Below are positions 1 through 6,214 of a stretch of 8,823 nucleotides of DNA, in pieces. Position 1 is the stretch's first letter, and each line of letters opens with the position of its first letter. The position numbers were made by a program, and so were the translations under genes. The DNA is from Pseudomonadota bacterium (lineage in GTDB: Bacteria; Myxococcota; Polyangia; Polyangiales; Polyangiaceae). The stretch lies in the NCBI GenBank assembly GCA_023419055.1, contig JAEZYO010000090.1:1-8823 (forward strand), written 5' to 3'. The notes under the pieces were generated by a model. The model made no database searches, was not told where the DNA came from, and was given only the letters and a program-made list of their open reading frames with translations.

Positions 1-657
1 TTGCTGTTCCTGATGGCGCTCTCGGTGGTGCGGTTCCTCGAACCGATGCCGCTCGCTGCGCTCGCGGGCGTGGTCTTCGTCGCGGCGTTCGGCCTGATCG
101 ATCGCAAGAAGCTCGAAGAGCTCCGGCGCCTCCGCCGTCCCGATTTTCAAATCGCGTTCGTGACCATCCTGGGCGTCGTCATCGTCGGCCCCATGTGGGG
201 TGTCGGCATCGGCGTGATCGGCGCCATCGCGGAGGTGCTGCGCCGCGCCATGCGGCCCGAGCGCCTGGTGGTCACGCCCAGCGCGGGCGAGCGCGTCTAC
301 GAGCCGTTCGTGCCGAAGCAGCTGCCGGTTCGCGACGGGCTCGTGATCTACCGCTTCGGTGCGCCGCTCTTCTTCGGCAACTCCGAGGTGTTCTTGCAGG
401 ACATGCGTGAAGTCGCGCACTCGGCGGGCACCGAGCTCAAGCAAGTCGTGGTGAACGCGGACGCGCTCGGGATCCCCGACGCGACGGCGCGTGACGCGCT
501 CGTCAAAGCTCAAGAGGAGCTTCACGGACGCGGCATCGGCCTGGTCTTCGGCAACGCGCGCAAAGAGCTGCGCGAAGCGCTCGCGAGGGTGGGGTCATTT
601 ACCCTGATCGACGAGCACGAGTTCCTGACGGATCTCCGAAAATTCCGCGCGGTTTGA
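1..657 (+). CDS. SulP-family anion/dicarboxylate transporter, C-terminal part with STAS domain (5' truncated)
   Basis: The reading frame is open at the left edge, so only the last 218 codons are present and the true start lies outside the window. Residues about 2-33 and 49-80 are hydrophobic and match the last membrane helices of SulP (SLC26-like) permeases, with a short basic cytosolic loop (DRKKLEELRRLRRPDF) between them. Residues about 105-215 look like a cytosolic STAS domain: strand VIYRFGAPLFFGN, strand QVVVNADALGIPDATARDAL, then helix and strand GIGLVFGNARKELREAL. SulP proteins move sulfate, bicarbonate or other anions. The E. coli member DauA (YchM) takes up C4-dicarboxylates including aspartate, which would suit this locus, but the substrate-determining helices are not visible. 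The gene ends 52 bp before the aspT start on the same strand, so the two may be co-transcribed. Family is confident; substrate is not. Confidence 0.88.
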   Translation: MLFLMALSVVRFLEPMPLAALAGVVFVAAFGLIDRKKLEELRRLRRPDFQIAFVTILGVVIVGPMWGVGIGVIGAIAEVLRRAMRPERLVVTPSAGERVYEPFVPKQLPVRDGLVIYRFGAPLFFGNSEVFLQDMREVAHSAGTELKQVVVNADALGIPDATARDALVKAQEELHGRGIGLVFGNARKELREALARVGSFTLIDEHEFLTDLRKFRAV

Positions 658-709
658 CGCGAGAGAACGCGCGTTGCGAAAGCGCGGCTCGCGCTTAAGT
701 TCGCGAGTC

Positions 710-2590
710 ATGGCCACGGTCAGCGGGCGGGCAGAAGAGCGCTTCGGGTCGCGTCACGGTAAGCACGAGCACTCGTTCAAGTGGCTGGTCGTCGGTATCG
801 CGCTCGCGGTCCTGCTCGGCGGCGTGCTCTTCGTCCTCACCTCGGAGTCCGCCTTCGAAGCGGACCACCCCGTGCGCCGCTTCTTCGGCGCCACGCTGAA
901 GTTCTTCGGCGAGCAGCCTTTCACGCTCTTGTTCCTGACGCTCGCGGGCGGCTACGTGATCGCGAAGCTGAAGGTGAAGGGGATCACGCTCGGCGCCACG
1001 GCCGGGACGCTGATGCTGGCTCTCGGCGTGAGCCTCTGGGCCAGCGCGGCGCACGGTATCGAGTTCAAGCTGCCGGACTTCACGGGCTCGTTGTTCTTCA
1101 ATCTGTTCATGTTCGCGGTCGGCATGAAGGTCGGCCCGCAGTTCTTGGTGGGACTCCACCGCGGCGCCAAGGACTTCATCATCCTGTCGGTCTTCGTCCC
1201 GCTCCTCGCCACCGCGATGATGTTCGGCATGCGAGCGCTCGTCGACATGCCGCCCGGCATCGTCGTCGGGATCTTCGCCGGCTCCAACACGGCGACGCCC
1301 GGCCTCGGCGCGGCGCAGGCAGCGTTCGCGAGCGGCGCGGCCAAGCACGCGGGCGACATCGCTCAGGCGACCGGCAACATGGCGACCGCGTTCGCTTTCG
1401 GGTACTGCATCAGCACCGTACTCTTCGTGGTGATGCTGAAGGCGCTCCCGCGCCTCTTCAAGCGTGACGCCGTGGCGGAAGGCCGGAAGTTCGAGCGCGA
1501 GATCTCACCGGACGGCACGGTTTTGCCCGGGTCTTCGGCGGGGTTGGAGACGGGCGCGCTGCCGGTCAAGCGTCGCACCTATCGCATCGAGGTGCCGAAC
1601 GCGGTGGGCCACAGCCTCGGCGAGCTCCGGGTAGCGTTCCCCGACCTCGACATCGAGAGCGTGGTCCGCGACGACCAGCCGATTCCTTGCAAGGACGAAA
1701 CGGTACTCGAGCTGGGGGACGAGATCGCGGTGTTCGGACCGGTGGCGAAGCTCATCACCTTGACTGACCGCCTCGGACCGGAGATCGACAGCCGTCACGT
1801 CCCGCCGATGGAGCTCGAGACCGTCGAAGCCGTGCTCAAGGACGAGACGATCGCGGGGAGGAAGCTCGGCTCGCTCGCGAAGGACGTGGGGCACGGCCTG
1901 TACCTGAACGCGCTCTTCCGCGGCGGCGAGCACATCCCGCGCGGCCCCGGCATCGTCGTTCAAAAGGGCGACGTCTTTCGAGTGACGGGCAGCCCGGAGC
2001 GCATCGCGGAGCTCGAGACGAAGGGAGCTCACATCCTCAGGTCCACGACCGCCACCGACATCCTCACCTTGTGTCTCGGCCTCGCCCTCGGCGGATTCAT
2101 CGGCGGTCTCGCGCTCCCCATCGGCGGCATCAAGTTCAGCCTCGGCTCGGTGGCGCTCCTGCTCGTGGGCGTCGCCTTCAGCGCGCTGCGCACTCGAAAC
2201 CCCGCGCTCGGCGGTCCGTTTCCGGAGCCTGCGCGGCAGCTCTTCGAGGATCTCGGGCTCAACGTGTTCGTCGGCGTGCTCGGTCTGAACGCGGGGATGG
2301 GCGTGGTGAAGGCCATCGAAAGCGGTGCGATCGTCCCGATCTTGATCGGGTCGGCCGTGATCGGGCTGGTCCCTGCTCTCATCGGGTGGGTGATCGGGCA
2401 GTACCGCTTGAAGATGAACATCGCCGAGCTGCTGGGCGCGATCGCCGGTGCGCGCTGCAGCAGCCCGGGGATGCGCGCCGCGCAGGAGGCCGCTCAGAGC
2501 AGCGCGCCCGCCATCGCGTATCCGGTCACGTTCGCGATCTCGAACGTGCTGCTCACGCTGATAAGCTACTTGTTCGCGGCGCTCGACTGA
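710..2590 (+). CDS. aspT: Aspartate:alanine exchanger-family transporter (AspT/YidE type) with two central RCK_C domains
   Basis: This 626-residue inner-membrane protein has the AspT-AL duplicated architecture. The first membrane block spans about residues 66-250 with the signature AGSNTATPGLGAAQAA (190-205). A large cytosolic loop carries two TrkA-C/RCK_C-like domains (about 285-355 and 365-440). The second membrane block spans about 448-625 with the repeated signature AGARCSSPGMRAAQEAA (579-595). AspT of Tetragenococcus exchanges L-aspartate for L-alanine and couples to aspartate 4-decarboxylase. An aspD gene lies 860 bp downstream, which favours this substrate over other YidE/YbjL-like roles. 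The ATG at 710 is preferred; an in-frame TTG at 674 would add 12 basic residues, and neither has a strong Shine-Dalgarno. The protein is longer than typical AspT (about 540-560 aa): the first about 60 residues form an extension with an extra hydrophobic helix (25-44). Family is secure; substrate is inferred from context. Confidence 0.88.
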   Translation: MATVSGRAEERFGSRHGKHEHSFKWLVVGIALAVLLGGVLFVLTSESAFEADHPVRRFFGATLKFFGEQPFTLLFLTLAGGYVIAKLKVKGITLGATAGTLMLALGVSLWASAAHGIEFKLPDFTGSLFFNLFMFAVGMKVGPQFLVGLHRGAKDFIILSVFVPLLATAMMFGMRALVDMPPGIVVGIFAGSNTATPGLGAAQAAFASGAAKHAGDIAQATGNMATAFAFGYCISTVLFVVMLKALPRLFKRDAVAEGRKFEREISPDGTVLPGSSAGLETGALPVKRRTYRIEVPNAVGHSLGELRVAFPDLDIESVVRDDQPIPCKDETVLELGDEIAVFGPVAKLITLTDRLGPEIDSRHVPPMELETVEAVLKDETIAGRKLGSLAKDVGHGLYLNALFRGGEHIPRGPGIVVQKGDVFRVTGSPERIAELETKGAHILRSTTATDILTLCLGLALGGFIGGLALPIGGIKFSLGSVALLLVGVAFSALRTRNPALGGPFPEPARQLFEDLGLNVFVGVLGLNAGMGVVKAIESGAIVPILIGSAVIGLVPALIGWVIGQYRLKMNIAELLGAIAGARCSSPGMRAAQEAAQSSAPAIAYPVTFAISNVLLTLISYLFAALD

Positions 2591-2594
2591 GCTT

Positions 2595-3236
2595 CTAGCC
2601 GCAGAACAGGTACGACTCGAGCACGCAGCATTCTCCGCCGATGGTACAGGTGCCAAGCTTGTTCCAAATGTCTTTGGCGAGGCAGCCGAAGTCGCAGCCG
2701 AGGATCACTTCACCCCGCTCGACGTAGTCGTCGCAATAGCTCGAGGAGTAGCCGCCGACGCCCCCGTTTCCGCCCGCGACGCCGCCGTCTCCACCAGCGC
2801 CTCCCTCGCCGGCGAACGCGACCTCCGCCGCGGCGCAGAGCTCGCCGACGTCGTCCGTGTCGTAGGTCACCTTCCTGCTGCCGAACGAGCAGTGAACCTC
2901 CACCTCCAGTTCACCGCACCCGGAGCAGGTTTCTCCGCATCCGCCGGCCCCCATGCCCGCGAGGCCTCCGTCGGAGCTCGAACCCGCATCGCCCGCGTTG
3001 CCTGCTGCACCACCGTCCGCGCGAGCCCCGCCCGAGCCTCCGCCGGCTTCTCCTGCAGCGCCGCCGTCCGCCCCAGTGCCTCCCGAGTTGGTGCCGCCCG
3101 ACGGCGGTGTTTCGGCGTCGGAGCTCGAACCGCACGCTGACGCGAGCTGAATGGCGAGAGGCAGCAGCGAGAGGCCGACTGCTGCTCTGAGACTTTGATT
3201 CGATGATTTTCCTACCCTGACCCTGACCTTGCCCAT
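2595..3236 (-). CDS. Cys-rich, Gly/Ala-rich putative lipoprotein of unknown function
   Basis: This 213-residue secreted protein has a basic N-terminus, a hydrophobic segment (about 18-33) and LASAC ending at Cys35. It is a plausible but imperfect lipobox, with Ala rather than Leu at -3. The mature part opens with a low-complexity Gly/Ala/Ser linker (about 36-98) of the kind common in myxobacterial surface lipoproteins. It continues with two Cys-containing blocks separated by a second Gly-rich run (about 142-162). Twelve cysteines follow the lipobox Cys (for example CGETCSGCG, GCDFGC, GECC), an even number that suggests up to six disulfides in the envelope. I recognise no enzymatic motif. The gene sits on the strand opposite its neighbours, splitting aspT from aspD. 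Its stop is 4 bp from the aspT stop, leaving no room for a terminator. No good Shine-Dalgarno precedes the ATG. It is probably real given the signal peptide and Cys pattern; function is unknown. Confidence 0.75.
   Translation of the reverse strand: MGKVRVRVGKSSNQSLRAAVGLSLLPLAIQLASACGSSSDAETPPSGGTNSGGTGADGGAAGEAGGGSGGARADGGAAGNAGDAGSSSDGGLAGMGAGGCGETCSGCGELEVEVHCSFGSRKVTYDTDDVGELCAAAEVAFAGEGGAGGDGGVAGGNGGVGGYSSSYCDDYVERGEVILGCDFGCLAKDIWNKLGTCTIGGECCVLESYLFCG
2969..3131. repeat. 16-bp direct repeat inside the lipoprotein gene (2969-2984 and 3116-3131)
   Basis: The 16-mer cgtcggagctcgaacc occurs at 2969-2984 and again at 3116-3131. On the coding (-) strand each copy encodes the same Gly-Ser-Ser-Ser-Asp stretch with identical codons, once just after the lipobox Cys and once in the Gly/Ala linker. 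Identical codon choice suggests a recent internal duplication or slippage in the linker rather than convergent composition. Confidence 0.7.
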
Positions 3237-3448
3237 ACGCGCAACGTATCCCGGACGGGTGGCGATGTTCCATCGCGAAGTTCGAACGCCCCCTCACACC
3301 CACGAGTTCTCCTCGGAACGGGATCCAACTTGCCTCGCGACGCTGCCGTCGCGGCGTCGCCGAACGCGACGTGCGCGCTCGAGGATCTACTTAGGGCACG
3401 CTGCGTGCAAACACCCTTGGCGGCTTTTTCGCCGAGAAAGGGTCGACC
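3237..3448. promoter_or_regulatory. Divergent intergenic region between the lipoprotein gene and aspD, with several dyads
   Basis: This 212-bp gap must hold the promoters for the leftward lipoprotein gene and the rightward aspD operon. I find no convincing sigma-70 -35/-10 pair. It contains three copies of one 7-mer: CGCGACG at 3336-3342, its inverse CGTCGCG at 3347-3353 (a perfect stem with a 4-nt loop), and CGCGACG again at 3365-3371. It also contains a perfect 13-bp dyad, GCACGC-T-GCGTGC, at 3396-3408. The SD-overlapping hairpin at 3414-3442 is listed separately. The dyads could be operator sites; in DNA this GC-rich some short dyads occur by chance. Confidence 0.45.
3414..3442 (+). promoter_or_regulatory. 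Leader hairpin able to sequester the aspD Shine-Dalgarno
   Basis: The likely Shine-Dalgarno AAAGGG (3437-3442) lies 6 nt before the aspD ATG. CCCTT at 3414-3418 can pair with AAGGG at 3438-3442, stacked on GGCG (3419-3422) with CGCC (3430-3433), leaving a 7-nt U-rich loop and a GAGA bulge. An alternative fold pairs CTTGGCG (3416-3422) with CGCCGAG (3430-3436), including one G-U pair, and leaves the Shine-Dalgarno free. The two folds exclude each other, as expected of a translational switch, but no function is demonstrated. Confidence 0.4.
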
Positions 3449-5068
3449 ATGCAAACTGGAAGCATCGCGGCGCTGAGCGAGCTCAGCCCCTTCGAGCTCA
3501 AAGACGAGCTCATCACGTACGCCAAGGACTTCTCGCAGCACAAGTCGGCGACGCACGCGTTCTTGAACGCGGGCCGGGGTAACCCGAACTGGGTAGCGAC
3601 GACACCGCGCGAGGCGTTCTTCACGTTCGGGCAGTTCTGTCTCGAGGAGTCGAAGCGGATCTGGGACGAGCCGAACCTGGGCGGAATGCCTCACGCCGAG
3701 GGCGTGGCCGATCGGCTTCGCAAGTTCTTGGCGAACTCGCCGAAGAGCTCGGGCGTCGAGCTCCTGCAGCGCTCGCTCGAGTACTGCGTGGCCGAGCTCG
3801 GCTTCGACGAGGACGTGTTCGTGCACGAGCTCGTCGATGCCACGATCGGCGACAACTATCCGGTGCCCGATCGCATGCTCGTGCACGTCGAGAAGATCGT
3901 GCAGCGCTACCTCGTGAAGACGATGTGCGACGGTCGCTCGCCCGATGGCGAGTTCGACGTCTTCGCCGTCGAGGGTGGCACCGCCGCCATGTGTTACGTG
4001 TTCAAGAGCTTGATGGAGAACAAAATCCTCCACAAGGGCGACACGATCGCGATCGGCACGCCGATCTTCACCCCGTACATCGAGCTCCCGAAGCTGAAAG
4101 ACTTCGACCTCAAGACCGTCACCGTCGCGCAGAGCAAGATGGACGACGGCCGTCACACCTGGCAGTACGAAGAGAGCGAGCTCGAGAAGCTCGAGGATCC
4201 GAAGATCAAGGCGTTCTTCGTCGTGAACCCGTCGAACCCGGCGTCCTTCTCCATGGACGTCGAGACCCAGGCTCGCCTGGTGAAGCTCGTGAAGGAGAAG
4301 CGGCCGGACCTCGTCATCCTCACCGATGACGTCTACGGCACCTTCGTCGACGGATTCCGCTCCTTCGCGGCGGATCTGCCGCGAAACACCATCCTGGTCT
4401 ACTCGTACTCCAAGCACTTCGGCTGCACCGGCTGGCGACTCGGTGTCGTCGCTCTGCACGAGGACAACGTGATCGACGAGAAGATCCGCGCCTTGCCGAA
4501 GCGGGATCAGACGGCGCTCCGCAAGCGCTACGCCAGCATCAGCCTCGAGCCGGAGAAGCTCAAGTTCATCGACCGCATGGTAGCGGACAGCCGTGACGTG
4601 GCCCTGAACCACACCGCTGGCCTCTCGACGCCGCAGCAGGTGCAGATGGCGCTGTTCTCGCTCTTCACGTTGCTCGACGAGGGCGACAGCTACACCAAGC
4701 GCTGCCGCGCGATAGTGCACGAGCGCTTCCAGAAGCTCGTCCAGGGCTTGGGGGTCAAGATCCCCGAGGACCCGCATCGCGTCGGCTACTACGCCGATCT
4801 CGATCTCGAGGTCTGGGGCCGGCTCACGGTAGGCAAGGAGTTCGTCGAGTACGTGGAGAGCCACCACGATCCCGTCGAGCTGGTGCTCGCGCTGGCGCAG
4901 CGCTCGGGGACCGTGCTCCTGAACGGCAGCGGGTTCGACGGGCCCCCCTGGTCCGTGCGCGTATCGCTCGCGAACCTGGACAGCGAAGACTACGAGGCCA
5001 TCGGCAAGAACCTGCGGGACATCGCCGAAGCCGCCGTGAAAAATTGGCGGAAATCGGGAGGAAAATGA
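3449..5068 (+). CDS. aspD: L-aspartate 4-decarboxylase (PLP-dependent, fold type I)
   Basis: This 539-residue cytosolic enzyme converts L-aspartate to L-alanine plus CO2 (EC 4.1.1.12). The family also has aspartate aminotransferase activity. It has the family's usual length and landmarks: N-terminal substrate-loop motif LNAGRGNPNWVATTPREAFF (39-58), PLP-ring contacts NPSNPASF and LTDDVYGTF, and the Schiff-base lysine in SYSKHFGCTGWRLG (Lys322). The C-terminal WSVRVSLANL carries the Arg expected to bind the alpha-carboxylate. Its length and the extra N-terminal region separate it from ordinary aspartate aminotransferases (about 400 aa). The start follows AAAGGG with 6-nt spacing. It probably heads an operon with the secreted asparaginase (starting 2 nt after its stop, or overlapping it by ATGA) and the TRIC gene. 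Together with AspT it would form an alanine-exporting, proton-consuming cycle. Identity is confident from motifs and neighbours. Confidence 0.94.
   Translation: MQTGSIAALSELSPFELKDELITYAKDFSQHKSATHAFLNAGRGNPNWVATTPREAFFTFGQFCLEESKRIWDEPNLGGMPHAEGVADRLRKFLANSPKSSGVELLQRSLEYCVAELGFDEDVFVHELVDATIGDNYPVPDRMLVHVEKIVQRYLVKTMCDGRSPDGEFDVFAVEGGTAAMCYVFKSLMENKILHKGDTIAIGTPIFTPYIELPKLKDFDLKTVTVAQSKMDDGRHTWQYEESELEKLEDPKIKAFFVVNPSNPASFSMDVETQARLVKLVKEKRPDLVILTDDVYGTFVDGFRSFAADLPRNTILVYSYSKHFGCTGWRLGVVALHEDNVIDEKIRALPKRDQTALRKRYASISLEPEKLKFIDRMVADSRDVALNHTAGLSTPQQVQMALFSLFTLLDEGDSYTKRCRAIVHERFQKLVQGLGVKIPEDPHRVGYYADLDLEVWGRLTVGKEFVEYVESHHDPVELVLALAQRSGTVLLNGSGFDGPPWSVRVSLANLDSEDYEAIGKNLRDIAEAAVKNWRKSGGK
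5056..5061 (+). promoter_or_regulatory. Shine-Dalgarno GGGAGG of the asparaginase gene, inside the aspD 3' end
   Basis: GGGAGG lies within the last codons of aspD. It is 9 nt from the ATG at 5071 but only 3 nt from the ATG at 5065, so spacing favours 5071. The 5065 ATG overlaps the aspD TGA as ATGA, a classic translational-coupling arrangement, so ribosomes finishing aspD can restart here with either start codon. Confidence 0.7.
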
Positions 5069-5070
5069 CC

Positions 5071-6168
5071 ATGCGTCAGGTATTTCGTGTGGCGGCGCCT
5101 GCGGCGTTGGCGCTTCTATTTACCCTTGGGGGTAGCGTTCCCTCCGCGCCCGCGCAGCAGCAGCAGCGGGCGGAGCAGAAGCAGAAGGTGCCCGTGAAGA
5201 TCCTGGCGACGGGCGGCACCATCGCCGGCGCCGGAGAGTCGAGCGGCTACGGCTACAAGGCCGGGTCGTTCAAGGTCGAGGATCTGATCAAGGCAGTGCC
5301 CAACCTCGGCAACCTCGCGCAGCTGAGCGGCGAGCAGGTGGCCAACATCGGCAGCCAGGACATGAACGATCAGGTGTGGCTCAAGCTCGCCAACCGGGTC
5401 AACGAGGTGCTCGCGGGAGCCGGGACGAGCGGCGTCGTCATCACGCACGGCACGGACACCATGGAGGAGACCGCGTACTTCCTCAACCTGGTCGTCAAGA
5501 GCGACAAGCCGGTCGTGCTCGTCGGCTCGATGCGGCCCGCCACGGCGATCAGCCCGGACGGTCCCGCGAACCTCTACAACGGCGTGGCCGTCGCCGCCGA
5601 CCCCGGCGCCAAGGGGCGAGGGGTGCTCGTGGTCTTGAACGACGAGGTGCACGCGGGGCGCAACGTGATCAAGACCAACACCACGAGCCTCCAGACCTTC
5701 GAGAGCGCGAACCGCGGCCCGGTCGGGCTCGTGAACACCGGCAAGATCGCCTGGTTCGAGAGGATGGACAAGCGCCATACCACGCGCTCCGAGTTCTCGG
5801 TGAAAGATCGCAAAGATCTGCCGCGGGTCGACATCATCTACGCGCACTCGAACATGAGCGTGGATCTCATCCAGGCGGCGATCGACAGGGGCGCCAAGGG
5901 GCTCGTGATCGCCGGCGTCGGGGACGGCAACATGTCGCAGGCGGCGCTCGACTCGTTGGCGCAGGCCGTGAAGCGGGGCGTCGTGGTCGTTCGATCCTCG
6001 CGCGTCGAGTCCGGGCTGGTCCTCCGCAACAACGAGGTAGACGACGACAAGCTGGGCTTCGTCGCATCCGCGGAGCTCAACCCGCCGAAGTCGCGCGTGC
6101 TCTTGCAGCTCGCGCTCACGAAGACGACGGACCCGAAGGCGGTGCAGCGCATGTTCAACGAGTATTGA
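5071..6168 (+). CDS. ansB: Secreted (periplasmic) type II L-asparaginase
   Basis: This 365-residue precursor hydrolyses L-asparagine to L-aspartate and ammonia. A Sec signal peptide is visible: basic MRQVFR, hydrophobic core AAPAALALLFTLGG, and likely cleavage after APA (residue 28), followed by a Gln/Glu/Lys-rich spacer. Catalytic signatures follow: ILATGGTIAGAG with nucleophile Thr50 and the flap Tyr62 nearby, then ITHGTDTMEETAYFL with the second Thr-Asp pair. VGSMRPATAISPDGPANLYN, then GRNVIKTNTTSLQTFE with the catalytic Lys, and NNEVDDDKLGF, which resembles the E. coli AnsB region contributing the inter-subunit Glu, complete the set. E. coli AnsB is 348 aa, so the length fits. The export signal argues against the cytosolic type I enzyme. 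The gene is translationally coupled to aspD. It would feed AspT and AspD with aspartate from external asparagine, with ammonia released in the envelope. An alternative start is the ATG at 5065. Confidence 0.94.
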   Translation: MRQVFRVAAPAALALLFTLGGSVPSAPAQQQQRAEQKQKVPVKILATGGTIAGAGESSGYGYKAGSFKVEDLIKAVPNLGNLAQLSGEQVANIGSQDMNDQVWLKLANRVNEVLAGAGTSGVVITHGTDTMEETAYFLNLVVKSDKPVVLVGSMRPATAISPDGPANLYNGVAVAADPGAKGRGVLVVLNDEVHAGRNVIKTNTTSLQTFESANRGPVGLVNTGKIAWFERMDKRHTTRSEFSVKDRKDLPRVDIIYAHSNMSVDLIQAAIDRGAKGLVIAGVGDGNMSQAALDSLAQAVKRGVVVVRSSRVESGLVLRNNEVDDDKLGFVASAELNPPKSRVLLQLALTKTTDPKAVQRMFNEY

Positions 6169-6191
6169 AGCAGCGCCTTTGGACGGGTATC

Positions 6192-6214
6192 CACTTCGAC
6201 GAGGTTTCGAAGTG
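6192..6214 (+). promoter_or_regulatory. Perfect 8-bp hairpin enclosing the ribosome-binding site and GTG start of the TRIC gene
   Basis: CACTTCGA (6192-6199) is the exact reverse complement of TCGAAGTG (6207-6214). The 7-nt loop (6200-6206) contains the GAGG Shine-Dalgarno (6201-6204), and the GTG start codon (6212-6214) is entirely within the 3' arm. Folded mRNA would hide the start codon while displaying the Shine-Dalgarno, a layout seen in some translational control elements. An isolated 8-bp inverted repeat is expected about once in a window this size, so the position, not the repeat itself, is the argument. Confidence 0.5.

Noticed and set aside
674..709. TTG start for aspT
   Set aside because: It adds only a short basic segment, has no better ribosome site, and an ATG follows at 710. 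It remains possible but is less likely.
1505..2656. 383-codon minus-strand frame across the 3' half of aspT
   Set aside because: Arg/Glu/Ala-biased shadow without recognisable domains; the plus strand holds a clear membrane transporter.
3416..3436. Stem-loop with a T-run upstream of aspD as a rho-independent terminator or attenuator
   Set aside because: The T-run is in the loop, not after the stem, so it does not fit a terminator. It is better viewed as a leader structure.
3212..4867. Long open frame (about 551 codons) antisense to aspD
   Set aside because: It is His/Arg/Glu/Val/Leu-rich low-complexity translation typical of an antisense shadow in GC-rich coding DNA, with no motif, and it is opposite a gene with full catalytic signatures.
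6179..6211. TTG start for the TRIC gene
   Set aside because: No Shine-Dalgarno at suitable spacing, whereas GAGG sits 7 nt before the GTG at 6212.
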